This document shows positions 44,099 through 52,903 of a stretch of 64,000 nt of DNA, piece by piece; the first letter of the stretch is position 1; the number at the start of each line of letters is the position of its first letter. Source of the DNA: Nostoc sp. 'Peltigera membranacea cyanobiont' N6 (lineage in GTDB: Bacteria > Cyanobacteriota > Cyanobacteriia > Cyanobacteriales > Nostocaceae); NCBI RefSeq assembly GCF_002949735.1, contig NZ_CP026681.1, forward strand, positions 1,426,001 to 1,490,000. Reading direction: 5' to 3'. Both the position numbers and the translations under genes were made by a program. The notes beneath the pieces were generated by a model. That model made no database searches, was not told the origin of the DNA, and saw only the letters and a list, made by a program, of their open reading frames with translations.

Positions 44099-44381
44099 AG
44101 CTTTGCTCCTTTGTTGCTACTGTGTATTAATTCTACTTGATTATCTGTTGTGCCTTTAAACTGAATTTTCTACATCTGTTATCTTTGGGTTAAGCAATAA
44201 AACAAATAGCGATCACCTAATTTTATTTCTCTAACAAATGAATCAATTTCAAGCTATGGCGATTTCAAATGACTAAAATACACCCAAGACAGCTTAGAGT
44301 CAGGAGTCAGAATATAAAGTTCTCCTGAATTCTGGTTTCGGACTCCCCAATAACTGGGCGTTTGCACCCAACTGAGAACCG

Positions 44382-44660
44382 CTATAATTCCGCAGCTAAA
44401 AGCCTACCTTGAACTGATTCAAACTCATCTTCTAGTAAATATAACTTGGCTTCATCATAGTTATTAGTAGAAAATACAACTTTATAACCCTGTGCCGGAT
44501 CATAAATCTGACAGTTATCTTCACTGTCGCAAAGCAATAAAAGAATATATGGAGGGGAAGGACTTGAATCTATCCATACTTCCATAAATTCCCAATTATT
44601 CTTCATTGGATCTTGCGGCGGAATAACGCGGTATTCGTCGTCTGCATTAGACATATTCAA
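44382..44660 (-). CDS. Hypothetical protein
   Basis: A 92-residue acidic protein with no signal peptide, no membrane segment and no recognised domain. The interior PYILLLLCDSEDNCQIYDPA and KVVFSTNNYDEAKLYLLEDE are beta-like and then helix-like. A better start might be the second ATG (MSNADDEY). It is on the same strand as clpC but a strong terminator separates them, so it is a separate unit. Function unknown. Confidence 0.55.
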   Translation of the reverse strand: MNMSNADDEYRVIPPQDPMKNNWEFMEVWIDSSPSPPYILLLLCDSEDNCQIYDPAQGYKVVFSTNNYDEAKLYLLEDEFESVQGRLLAAEL

Positions 44661-44663
44661 ACA

Positions 44664-44700
44664 AAAAAACGGTAGAGCAATTAATACTCTACCGTTTTTT
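44664..44700 (-). terminator. Strong bidirectional intrinsic terminator of clpC
   Basis: A hairpin with a 14-bp stem made of AAAAAACGGTAGAG paired with CTCTACCGTTTTTT around a 9-nt loop. It lies 39 bp downstream of the clpC stop on the minus strand. The T tract after a GC-rich stem is the classical form, and the inverted symmetry makes it work both ways. Confidence 0.9.
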
Positions 44701-44738
44701 AATTTGGGATTTAATCTAAAAATCCCAAACCCTAAATC

Positions 44739-47207
44739 TTACTCAACACCTTGGGGTAACAATTCCCGACGCTGTTGAGAACTAACTTGGACAATGCCAT
44801 TTTCATCCACATCAACAAGGGCTGTATCGCCATCTTTAATGCGACCAGACAGAATTTCTTCTGCTAGGCTATCTTCTAACAGGCGCATAATTGCCCGACG
44901 TAATGGCCTTGCGCCGTAGCTGGGACTGTAACCTTCTTGAATCAAACGATCCTTGAAGCGGTCTGTGACTTCTAGGGTGATACCCTTTTCGGTCAGACGA
45001 CCAAATACTTCCTTGAGCATAATTTCGGCGATTTGGGTCACTTCCGGCTTGTTCAACTGACGGAAGACGATAATTTCATCGAGTCGGTTGAGGAACTCTG
45101 GACGGAAGTACTGCTTGAGTTCTTCGTTGACCAAAGAGCGAATCCGGTTGTAAGTTGACTCGCTGGCATCTTCGGAGAATTCAAAGCCGATACCGCTACC
45201 GCCTTTTTCAATTACCTTAGAACCAATATTGGAAGTTAAAATCAGCAAGGTGTTCTTGAAGTCTACCGTGCGACCTTTAGCATCAGTTAACCGACCGTCT
45301 TCCAAAATTTGCAGCAGCATGTTGAAGACATCGGGGTGGGCTTTTTCGATTTCGTCGAACAACACCACGGTGTAAGGACGCCGCCGCACGGCTTCGGTCA
45401 ACTGGCCACCTTCGTTATAGCCAACATAACCTGGAGGGGAACCAATCAGCTTGCTGACGGTGTGACGCTCCATGTATTCGGACATATCTAAGCGGATCAT
45501 CGCTTCTTCGGAACCGAAGAAGTAAGCTGCTAAGGATTTCGCCAACTCGGTTTTACCTACACCAGTCGGCCCAGAGAAGACAAAGCTAGCTATGGGTCGA
45601 TTGGGATTTTTCAAACCGACACGAGCGCGACGAATTGCTCGTGAGACTGCCTTCACAGCTTCATCCTGACCAATTAAACGCTGATGCAAGGTGTCTTCCA
45701 TGTGCAGCAGCTTTTCAGATTCAGATTCGGTGAGTTTGTTCACCGGTACTCCAGTCCAAGAAGCGACAATGTGGGCAATGTCTTCTTCTGTAACTACAGG
45801 TTCTTCACCTTCTGTACCTGTTGCATTGGTCTTGCTTTGAGCGATCGCTCGGATTTCGGCTTTGATTTCCATTTCGCGATCGCGCAATCCCCCAGCTTTG
45901 TCAAAGTCTTGAGAGCGCACCGCGTCATCTTTTTCTTTTAATATCTGACGCAGTTCTTTGTCTAACTCTTTGGCTGCGGGTGGCAATTGGGAGTTAATCA
46001 AGCGCACTCTAGAACCAGCTTCATCAACTAAGTCGATGGCTTTATCTGGGAGGAAGCGATCGCTAATGTAACGATCTGATAACTTCGCCGCCGCTACCAA
46101 TGCTTCGTCGGAGATTTTCAGTTTATGGTGTTGCTCGTAGCGTTCGCGCAGACCATATAAAATTTCAATTGTTTCATCAACTGTAGGTTCGCCAACCATC
46201 ACTGGCTGGAAACGCCGCTCTAGCGCTGCATCTCGCTCGATGTGCTTCCGGTATTCATCCAAGGTGGTAGCACCGATGCACTGCAACTCACCTCTAGCCA
46301 AAGCTGGCTTGAGGATATTTGCTGCGTCAATAGCACCTTCTGCCGCACCTGCACCAATTAAGGTGTGTACCTCATCAATCACGAGAATGACATTACCCGC
46401 CGAGCGGATTTCATCCATGATTTTTTTCAAGCGTTCTTCAAATTCACCCCGGTACTTGGTTCCTGCTACGAGCAAACCAATATCCAGCGTGACGACGCGT
46501 TTATCTTCCAGGATGTCAGGGATATCTTTAGTAGCAATGCGGGAGGCTAAACCTTCAGCGATCGCAGTCTTACCAACCCCTGGTTCCCCAATCAGCACTG
46601 GGTTATTTTTGGTTCGGCGACCCAAAATCTGAATAACGCGCTCAATTTCCTTGGCGCGTCCCACCACTGGATCGAGCTTATTATCCATCGCCATTTGGGT
46701 CAGGTTGGAACCAAATTCATCCAGAGTCGGGGTTTTTGTGCGCCCGGATGAACCGCCTGGTGAAACTTCGGCAGTTTCTCCCAACATGCGGATAACTTGG
46801 GTTCTTACCTTAGATAGATCCACACCGAGGTTTTCTAGCACCCTGGCTGCGACACCTTCCCCTTCGCGGATTAGGCCCAACAGCAGATGCTCGGTGCCAA
46901 TGTAGTTATGCCCTAGTTGGCGTGCTTCTTCTAGGGAGAGTTCTAAAACTCGCTTTGCCCGTGGGGTAAACGGAATTTCCACGGCAACAAAGCCCGATCC
47001 CCGTCCTATAATTTTTTCAACTTCAATTCGGGCATCTTTGAGATTGACACCCATTGATTTCAGCACTTTAGCAGCCACACCAGTGCCTTCGCCAATCAGA
47101 CCCAAGAGGATCTGCTCGGTTCCGACAAAGTTGTGACCTAAACGGCGGGCCTCTTCTTGGGCCAGCATGATTACCTTAATGGCTTTTTCAGTGAAGCGCT
47201 CAAACAT
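44739..47207 (-). CDS. clpC: ATP-dependent Clp protease ATP-binding subunit ClpC
   Basis: An 822-residue class I Clp ATPase. The N-terminal repeat domain (residues 1-140) has two matching halves, NFVGTEQILLGLIGEGTGVA and NYIGTEHLLLGLIREGEGVA. Walker A GEPGVGKT lies at 207-214 in the first AAA+ module, a UVR/coiled-coil M domain in the middle, and a second AAA+ module with GPTGVGKT near 550. It unfolds proteins and threads them into ClpP in the cytoplasm; in cyanobacteria it is essential and closely related to chloroplast ClpC. It is on the minus strand with its own terminator. The 556-bp upstream spacer holds its promoter. Confidence 0.98.
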   Translation of the reverse strand: MFERFTEKAIKVIMLAQEEARRLGHNFVGTEQILLGLIGEGTGVAAKVLKSMGVNLKDARIEVEKIIGRGSGFVAVEIPFTPRAKRVLELSLEEARQLGHNYIGTEHLLLGLIREGEGVAARVLENLGVDLSKVRTQVIRMLGETAEVSPGGSSGRTKTPTLDEFGSNLTQMAMDNKLDPVVGRAKEIERVIQILGRRTKNNPVLIGEPGVGKTAIAEGLASRIATKDIPDILEDKRVVTLDIGLLVAGTKYRGEFEERLKKIMDEIRSAGNVILVIDEVHTLIGAGAAEGAIDAANILKPALARGELQCIGATTLDEYRKHIERDAALERRFQPVMVGEPTVDETIEILYGLRERYEQHHKLKISDEALVAAAKLSDRYISDRFLPDKAIDLVDEAGSRVRLINSQLPPAAKELDKELRQILKEKDDAVRSQDFDKAGGLRDREMEIKAEIRAIAQSKTNATGTEGEEPVVTEEDIAHIVASWTGVPVNKLTESESEKLLHMEDTLHQRLIGQDEAVKAVSRAIRRARVGLKNPNRPIASFVFSGPTGVGKTELAKSLAAYFFGSEEAMIRLDMSEYMERHTVSKLIGSPPGYVGYNEGGQLTEAVRRRPYTVVLFDEIEKAHPDVFNMLLQILEDGRLTDAKGRTVDFKNTLLILTSNIGSKVIEKGGSGIGFEFSEDASESTYNRIRSLVNEELKQYFRPEFLNRLDEIIVFRQLNKPEVTQIAEIMLKEVFGRLTEKGITLEVTDRFKDRLIQEGYSPSYGARPLRRAIMRLLEDSLAEEILSGRIKDGDTALVDVDENGIVQVSSQQRRELLPQGVE

Positions 47208-47763
47208 GGCTTTATCCCATCATCTGCGGTCGTGCCGGTATGCTGATTTTAGCACAGGCAAAGCTTTTGGATGCCTGTATAACAGATTATAGACATCTTG
47301 AAGCTATGACTTTAGTTGATGGGCTAATTGTTAACTATTGACTACTTTTGTGTGGCTAGTGTACTGAGGAGCTTTAGTTCACCAGCGTTTTTGGGATTTA
47401 TTACAAATAGCTGACTGCTTATGTTGATAATTTACTTACTTAATCCCAAACACCTACAGATACCATATAAATTTTCAAATATCAAGCAGAAAAAACATTA
47501 CATATATTTTTGTTATATTATTTAATTTTTCTATAAAATATTTAAATAGAAATAAAGCCAGCAAAGTTGCTCTTTTTTGCTGAAGCCGATCGCAAGCCCG
47601 ATCGTAGCCTGCCGCGATGCCTACAGTAGCCTGCAAAAATGCAGTTAGAGCAAGGGTTTAAGGTCAAGAGCATTAAACTCTCCAATTTAGTAGCTTGGAA
47701 TTAGATGGGGGTGTTAACGAAGTAGATGCACCAGAAGCTTTCTGCCTGATTAATAATCCCCAA
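47208..47763. other. 556-bp spacer upstream of clpC
   Basis: Contains the clpC promoter on the left and a stretch with repeated GATCG-rich words near 47585-47620 (a dispersed repeat fragment). No gene, tRNA or regulatory RNA can be supported. Confidence 0.55.
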
Positions 47764-48315
47764 CTACTTAAAAATCAAGTGCCAAGAGGATTTGTCTAGG
47801 CGATCGCTGACAATGGAATACCACTGGTCTAAAATTGCTTTAAATTTGGAGTGTTGTAAATCTGGGAGCCAGAGAATTAGTGCGTCCTCATCGTTATCTT
47901 GGTAGTAACGCCGCCGCAGTCCGGCTGTTTTGAAGCCGAATTTTTGATATAAAGATATAGCCCCCAAGTTTGAAGCTCGCACTTCGAGGGTAGCTCGCTC
48001 CATTTTGCGATCGCAAGCTGTCTTGATAAGTGAATATAATAGAGCCTGTCCCAAGCCTTGACGGTGATATTCGGGATGAACCGCCAAAATTGTAATGTGG
48101 GCTTCGTCTAAAATTGACCAAAAGCAACCCATTCCTAGCAAACTTATGCTATTGGACGGGGAAAATAAACCGAGTAAATCGCTGTTGGGACTATCCAATT
48201 CTCGTTTGTAGCCCTCCAGAGTCCAAAGTCCGCCAAAACAGGCTCGATCTAGTTCCAGAATTGCACTGAGATTATCTGTTGTCAGTAATTTAATTTCTAA
48301 GTCTGATGAGATCAC
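47764..48315 (-). CDS. rimI: Ribosomal protein S18-alanine N-acetyltransferase
   Basis: A 183-residue GNAT-fold enzyme. The acetyl-CoA-binding motif is HPEYHRQGLGQALLYSLI (about 97-114), and LEVRASNLGAISLYQKFGFK then TAGLRRRYY matches the RimI family pattern. It should acetylate the N-terminal alanine of ribosomal protein S18; some relatives have wider substrates. It is divergent from lysA, with a 92-bp gap. The C-terminal 30 residues go beyond the core and are not conserved by eye. Confidence 0.9.
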   Translation of the reverse strand: MISSDLEIKLLTTDNLSAILELDRACFGGLWTLEGYKRELDSPNSDLLGLFSPSNSISLLGMGCFWSILDEAHITILAVHPEYHRQGLGQALLYSLIKTACDRKMERATLEVRASNLGAISLYQKFGFKTAGLRRRYYQDNDEDALILWLPDLQHSKFKAILDQWYSIVSDRLDKSSWHLIFK

Positions 48316-48407
48316 ATTTATTGAATAAGATTACAAACCCTTTGTAAACTGGGAATCGGGAGACGAACTCAAAGCCCGTAATTTGAACAAGGACAACTTT
48401 TATATTT

Positions 48408-49805
48408 ATGGTATCGACTCACCCCACTGGGGTTCAACATTCTGGAAGTCAATATTTACCTCAAAGGCGCGATATAAACGCGAATCCCTCACCTAATCAG
48501 GAACTTTTACCCTTAACAGCTAGAGTTCATAATCATGACTCCCTAGAAATTGGTGGATGTGATGTCACAACCCTAGTTGAGCAATTTGGCTCACCTCTAT
48601 ATATCTTAGATGAAGAAACCTTGCGTTCGGCTTGTCAGCAATACCGAGATGCTTTCAAGCAGTACTACAAGGGCGAATCTCAAGTATTGTACGCCTCAAA
48701 AGCTTGGAATTGTTTAGCCGTTTGTGCGATCGCTGCGTCTGAAGGATTAGGAATCGATGTAGTTTCTGGCGGCGAACTTTACACCGCCCTACAAGCGGGT
48801 GTTAGTCCCAATAAAATTTACCTCCACGGAAATAATAAATCTCGTGAAGAACTAATTTTAGCGATCGAGTCTGGTGTCACCATTGTGGCGGATAACTGGT
48901 ATGAGTTGCATAGCCTTGTGGAAATAGTCCAACCCAATCAAGTAATCCGCATCATGCTGCGGCTAACTCCCGGTATTGAATGCCACACTCATGAATATAT
49001 TCGCACGGGACACTTAGATAGCAAATTCGGCTTTGATCCCAACGATTTAGGTGAAGTTTTTACCTTTGTCAGTCAACAGGAAAGCCTTAATTGCATAGGG
49101 GTACACGCTCATATTGGTTCCCAAATTTTTGAGCGCCAACCGCATCAAGATTTGGCTGCTGTCATGGTGCAATGGCTGCGGGATGCCGGGAAGTATGGTT
49201 TAAATATTACAGAGTTAAATGTTGGTGGTGGTTTGGGGATTAAGTACACAGAATCAGACGATCCCCCCAGCATTGAAGAGTGGGTGAAGGCGATTTGTGA
49301 AGTTGTTCAAGAAGCTTGTGCATCTGAAAATCTGCCTTTACCAAAATTATTGAGTGAACCAGGGCGATCGCTAATTGCCACAGCTTGCGTCACTGCTTAT
49401 ACTATTGGTTCATCCAAAGTTATTCCAGAAATTCGTACCTACGTAGCGATCGATGGGGGAATGTCCGATAATCCTCGCCCGATTACTTACCAATCAGTTT
49501 ATCGGGCGGTAGTTGCCAATAAAATGTCTTATCCTTTAACTCAAACAGTCACAATTGCTGGTAAACATTGTGAATCAGGAGATATTCTGATTAAAAATGC
49601 TCTCCTCCCAAAGACTGAACCAGGAGATATTCTCGTAGTTATGGGAACTGGTGCGTACAATTACAGTATGGCATCTAACTACAACCGCTTGCCCCGACCG
49701 GCAGCAGTTGTGGTGGCGAATGGCGAAGCAAATTTAATTTTGCAACGTGAAACTTACCAAGACTTAATTCGACAAGATAGCCTACCAGAAAGGCTGAAAA
49801 TTTAG
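48408..49805 (+). CDS. lysA: Diaminopimelate decarboxylase
   Basis: Catalyses the last step of lysine synthesis, PLP-dependent decarboxylation of meso-diaminopimelate. The 465 residues fit the family, with about 45 extra at the N-terminus. The PLP lysine is K98 in LYASKAWN; GIDVVSGGELYTA, GVHAHIGSQIF, ELNVGGGLGIKY and SEPGRSLIATACV make up the barrel; the substrate/PLP cysteine motif CESGD is near 388. It is followed by a repeat-rich spacer and then cdaA-uppS on the same strand, so it may be the first gene of a wall-related group. Confidence 0.97.
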   Translation: MVSTHPTGVQHSGSQYLPQRRDINANPSPNQELLPLTARVHNHDSLEIGGCDVTTLVEQFGSPLYILDEETLRSACQQYRDAFKQYYKGESQVLYASKAWNCLAVCAIAASEGLGIDVVSGGELYTALQAGVSPNKIYLHGNNKSREELILAIESGVTIVADNWYELHSLVEIVQPNQVIRIMLRLTPGIECHTHEYIRTGHLDSKFGFDPNDLGEVFTFVSQQESLNCIGVHAHIGSQIFERQPHQDLAAVMVQWLRDAGKYGLNITELNVGGGLGIKYTESDDPPSIEEWVKAICEVVQEACASENLPLPKLLSEPGRSLIATACVTAYTIGSSKVIPEIRTYVAIDGGMSDNPRPITYQSVYRAVVANKMSYPLTQTVTIAGKHCESGDILIKNALLPKTEPGDILVVMGTGAYNYSMASNYNRLPRPAAVVVANGEANLILQRETYQDLIRQDSLPERLKI

Positions 49806-50024
49806 TCATTTGTCCTTGGTCATTGGAAGCCACTGCATTACGGTGAGGCAGTCCGGTCTTCTCCCAAAGGGAGAGGCTAGCGCCAAGGGGGTTTCCCCCA
49901 CAAGGAACTGCCGTTAGCGAAGCGGTAGTGACGTAGGAGCCTCACCCGAAGGGGGTTCGCCCCGTTAAAGCAAGTGGCGTTCATTAGCCAGGAAATAATC
50001 ACAAATGACTAATGACCAATGACT
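49804..50024. repeat. Composite repeat block flanked by inverted heptamers
   Basis: The block between lysA and cdaA starts with three heptamers of AATGACN type in inverted orientation (49804-49824) and ends with three direct ones (50004-50024). Between them is a 150-bp repeat at 49829-49978 with ends GCCACTGC and GCAAGTGGC. This looks like one repeat nested in another; it encodes nothing. Confidence 0.65.
49829..49978. repeat. 150-bp dispersed repeat (GCCACTGC...GCAAGTGGC)
   Basis: Rich in short palindromes (CCCAAAGGGAG, GGGGTTTCCCC, CCGAAGGGGGTTCG). Shares both ends and the CTCCCAAAG core with the 46-bp insertion at 31296-31341, so the two are long and short forms of one family. Confidence 0.65.
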
Positions 50025-50060
50025 AAGTGTAATTAGAGGCAAAAGTGTAATCCAGATGTC

Positions 50061-51005
50061 ATGAGAGATTGGTGGAAGCAATGGCTGATAAACCTGGGGT
50101 GGTCACAGTCCTTGCTACTTGGGACTCTGGATATAGTGTTAGTGTTGGCGCTGACGTACATGATACTAGTTATTATTAGTGAGCGCCGGACACTGTGGAT
50201 GGTGCGGGGGTTCATTATCTTAATGCTAGCCTCAGCACTAAGTGGCAGATTAGGACTACCTCTGCTAAGTTTTGTACTGGAAAAGTTGGTGATTGGTTGT
50301 GCTGTAGCAATGGCAGTTGCTTTACAGTCGGAGTTTCGGCGGTTTTTGGAGCAATTGGGGCGTGGCGAATTCCGCCAGTTATTTCAACCCGATCGGCTGG
50401 CAATTCCCAAATCTGATAGTGTAATTGATGAAATTGTTGAGGCTGTTAAAGAATTGTCAAAAAACCGGATTGGAGCTTTACTAATTGTGGAAACCACAGG
50501 GCCAATTGATGAGCGAGATTTTTCTGTGCCAGGAGTAAAGCTAAATGCGGAGGTTTCTAAAGAACTAATCCAGACAATTTTTCAGCCGAAAACTTTGTTA
50601 CACGATGGAGCGACATTAATCCGTGGCTCACGGCTCATATCATCGGGTATAATTTTACCACTTTCGGGACGCACAGCCTCGCGCCAGTTGGGAACACGCC
50701 ACCGAGCGGCAATGGGAATTACTGAGCGGGTCGAAAATTGCATTTGTGTCGTCGTATCTGAAGAAACGGGTTCCATTTCCTTAGCGGAACGGGGAACCCT
50801 AAATAGACCACTGACGATTAAAAAACTAAAAGAGTCATTAGAGGCTCTTTTGTCACCAACCGTAGATAGGGAAGCTGTTGCTCCTGGTCTGTTGAGTTTT
50901 GTTCGTCGGATAGGTGGGAAGACACTAGCACTGGTTTCACGTTTACTCGGATTACCACGTCTTCGACGCGCTACGCGAACGACCGATTCTCGAGATAAAA
51001 AATGA
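50061..51005 (+). CDS. cdaA: Diadenylate cyclase CdaA
   Basis: A 314-residue membrane-bound cyclase that makes c-di-AMP from two ATP. It has three N-terminal membrane segments (about 15-100). The DAC domain follows with DGA in LLHDGATLIRG (near 182) and RHR in LGTRHRAAMG (near 213), the two catalytic motifs. c-di-AMP controls potassium and osmolyte balance and wall homeostasis. The last four bases overlap the start of uppS (ATGA), so translation is probably coupled. In Firmicutes cdaA sits with cdaR and glmM; here the partner is uppS. Confidence 0.95.
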   Translation: MRDWWKQWLINLGWSQSLLLGTLDIVLVLALTYMILVIISERRTLWMVRGFIILMLASALSGRLGLPLLSFVLEKLVIGCAVAMAVALQSEFRRFLEQLGRGEFRQLFQPDRLAIPKSDSVIDEIVEAVKELSKNRIGALLIVETTGPIDERDFSVPGVKLNAEVSKELIQTIFQPKTLLHDGATLIRGSRLISSGIILPLSGRTASRQLGTRHRAAMGITERVENCICVVVSEETGSISLAERGTLNRPLTIKKLKESLEALLSPTVDREAVAPGLLSFVRRIGGKTLALVSRLLGLPRLRRATRTTDSRDKK

Positions 51006-51751
51006 CAGCACAACAAACTAAACTGCAAGATTTGCCTACTGACTTAAAACGAGAACTATTACCGCAGCATGTTGCGGTGATTATGGATGGCAATGGTCGA
51101 TGGGCTAAACGTCAGGGTCTGCCTAGATTTATGGGTCATAAGCGAGGAGTAGATGCTCTCAAGGATTTACTTCGCTGTTGTCAGGATTGGGGAATTCAAG
51201 CGTTGACAGCGTATGCTTTTTCTACAGAGAACTGGAAAAGACCGCAGGAAGAAGTAGATTTTTTGATGACTCTGTTTCAAAGAGTTTTGCGCCAAGAACT
51301 GCGGGAAATGGTCGAAGAGAATGTTCAAATTAAATTTGTAGGAAATTTACAGGCTCTGCCACGATCGCTCCAGCAAGAAATATCCCGGTCAATGGAAAAA
51401 ACCAAGGATAATCGCGGTATCCGGTTTTCAGTGGCAACTAATTATGGCGGACGGCAAGAAATTCTACAAGCTTGTCAGGCGATCGCAAAACAAGTTCAAC
51501 AAGGTCTGTTACAACCTGATGAAATTGATGAACAGGTATTTGAAAGCCACTTGTATACTGCCGGAATTACTGACCCAGATTTATTAATTCGCACCAGTGG
51601 AGAAATGCGCCTCTCAAATTTCCTTCTCTGGCAAATGGCTTATGGAGAAATTTATATTACCGATGCTCTCTGGCCCGATTTCGATCGGGCTGAGTTTCAT
51701 CGCGCTTTGTGTGCTTACCAGCAACGGGAGCGGCGATTTGGAAAAGTTTAA
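51002..51751 (+). CDS. uppS: Isoprenyl (undecaprenyl diphosphate) synthase
   Basis: A 249-residue cis-prenyltransferase that builds undecaprenyl diphosphate from farnesyl diphosphate and isopentenyl diphosphate, the lipid carrier for peptidoglycan and the polysaccharides encoded elsewhere in this window. The motif VIMDGNGRWAKRQGLPRFMG (catalytic D29) and the C-terminal DLLIRTSGEMRLSNFLLWQ then YGEIYITDALWPDFD are complete. The start is the ATG overlapping the end of cdaA by four bases. Upstream isoprenoid supply comes from dxr. Confidence 0.97.
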   Translation: MTAQQTKLQDLPTDLKRELLPQHVAVIMDGNGRWAKRQGLPRFMGHKRGVDALKDLLRCCQDWGIQALTAYAFSTENWKRPQEEVDFLMTLFQRVLRQELREMVEENVQIKFVGNLQALPRSLQQEISRSMEKTKDNRGIRFSVATNYGGRQEILQACQAIAKQVQQGLLQPDEIDEQVFESHLYTAGITDPDLLIRTSGEMRLSNFLLWQMAYGEIYITDALWPDFDRAEFHRALCAYQQRERRFGKV

Positions 51752-51922
51752 AATAGTGCTGAGTCAGAAGTAATTCAGTCAGGAAGAAGACAAAAGATGT
51801 TCTTTTCTGTTAACTCTTCTACTCAGAATTCACAACTGGGTACTCAGTTTTGGGAATACCCACTCTTGCGATCGCTATCGACTTTGGTCTAAATTTACGG
51901 TGAACTGTACTCAGCACTTGAT

Positions 51923-52195
51923 TTATGGCCCAGAAAATACAGCTTGTTCTACATCATCCCGACTCAGAGAATATTTAAATGAGCGTTGAATATCTTGTCC
52001 ATTTTCCCCAGATTGGACATATCGCACTACGATTTGCTCAACGTCGAGCCATAGTTCAGCTTGCCAACTAGGTCGCTGCACATGCCAGCAATGCTTCTGG
52101 GTTTCGTCTTGTTTACAGCCTTGGTCTTTTAGCCACTGTTCAATTTGTGGCAGGGGATGATTATATAGAGGCGTTTCAGAGGGAAGAAGAGGCAT
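51923..52195 (-). CDS. DUF3143 domain protein
   Basis: A 90-residue soluble protein of the DUF3143 family, found mainly in cyanobacteria. It begins MPLLPSETPLYNHPLPQIEQ and has LWLDVEQIVVRYVQSG; the sequence is rich in aromatic and charged residues. Function unknown. It lies 31 bp after the J-domain gene on the same strand and is likely co-transcribed with it; the co-location with J-domain genes suggests a chaperone accessory, but this is inference. Confidence 0.8.
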   Translation of the reverse strand: MPLLPSETPLYNHPLPQIEQWLKDQGCKQDETQKHCWHVQRPSWQAELWLDVEQIVVRYVQSGENGQDIQRSFKYSLSRDDVEQAVFSGP

Positions 52196-52226
52196 AGGAA
52201 TTTTAGATTTTGGATTAGGAAATTTT

Positions 52227-52793
52227 TTAATTTTTAATTACCATAAAGGTAATTACTTGGGATACATAGTTAATCTGCTGTTGTACAGATGGAGTTGACT
52301 GTAGTAAATGGCTTTGAAAAGCAGCATCACCACGAGTTAAGCCAATGGCAACTGCTAATAACAGACAACCTACAAATGTTAACACCAGCATAAATAAAGC
52401 AAAAATTTCGCCAGATGATAAGGGGCGATCGCTAGCGTCAAGGTAAGCTGACTTTGACCAGTCATGAGAACGCGAGACGGGATGATTCAAGTCAGGGGGT
52501 GGTTGAATCACTCCAAATCGAGAATAGCCAATTTTTAAATCGTAGCTTAAGCGCCGTTCTGGATGACTAAGGGTCGCGTAGGCTTCGTTGACTTGCTGAA
52601 ATTTGGAAGTAGCGATCGCAGTAGGCAAATCTGTAGTATCAGGATGATAGCGTTTGCTCAGTTCTCGATAAGCGCGACGAATATCAATTACTGATGCCGA
52701 GGGATGCAGTCCTAGCAGGGAGTAATAAGTTGGTTTACTGCTTTGTGGCATTGCCCCGTTTTGATTCACGGCTGTTTGAGTCACTTTGCTCAA
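52227..52793 (-). CDS. J-domain membrane protein
   Basis: A 188-residue protein with a J domain at about residues 20-85 (YSLLGLHPSASVIDIRRAYR, HPD in RYHPDTTDL), then a linker and one membrane segment (about 128-152, GEIFALFMLVLTFVGCLLLA and onward). The HPD motif activates DnaK-type ATPases. It would recruit an Hsp70 to a membrane, perhaps the thylakoid or plasma membrane. It lies in the dnaK-dnaJ group on the minus strand, so the local DnaK is the natural partner. Confidence 0.9.
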   Translation of the reverse strand: MSKVTQTAVNQNGAMPQSSKPTYYSLLGLHPSASVIDIRRAYRELSKRYHPDTTDLPTAIATSKFQQVNEAYATLSHPERRLSYDLKIGYSRFGVIQPPPDLNHPVSRSHDWSKSAYLDASDRPLSSGEIFALFMLVLTFVGCLLLAVAIGLTRGDAAFQSHLLQSTPSVQQQINYVSQVITFMVIKN

Positions 52794-52903
52794 AGATATT
52801 TTTTATATTTTAAATCCTTTGTGAATTGGGGAAGACAGAAGAAGACACAGCAATTTTGAGTTAGTAATTATTTTGCTCAATAGCTTGATATAATTACTCA
52901 TCC

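Noticed and set aside
46240..46632. 130-codon frame opposite clpC
   Set aside because: It lies entirely inside clpC on the other strand and mirrors its codon pattern, so it is a shadow of that gene.
47240..47341. 33-codon frame in the clpC upstream spacer
   Set aside because: No ribosome binding site and no known relative; most likely chance.
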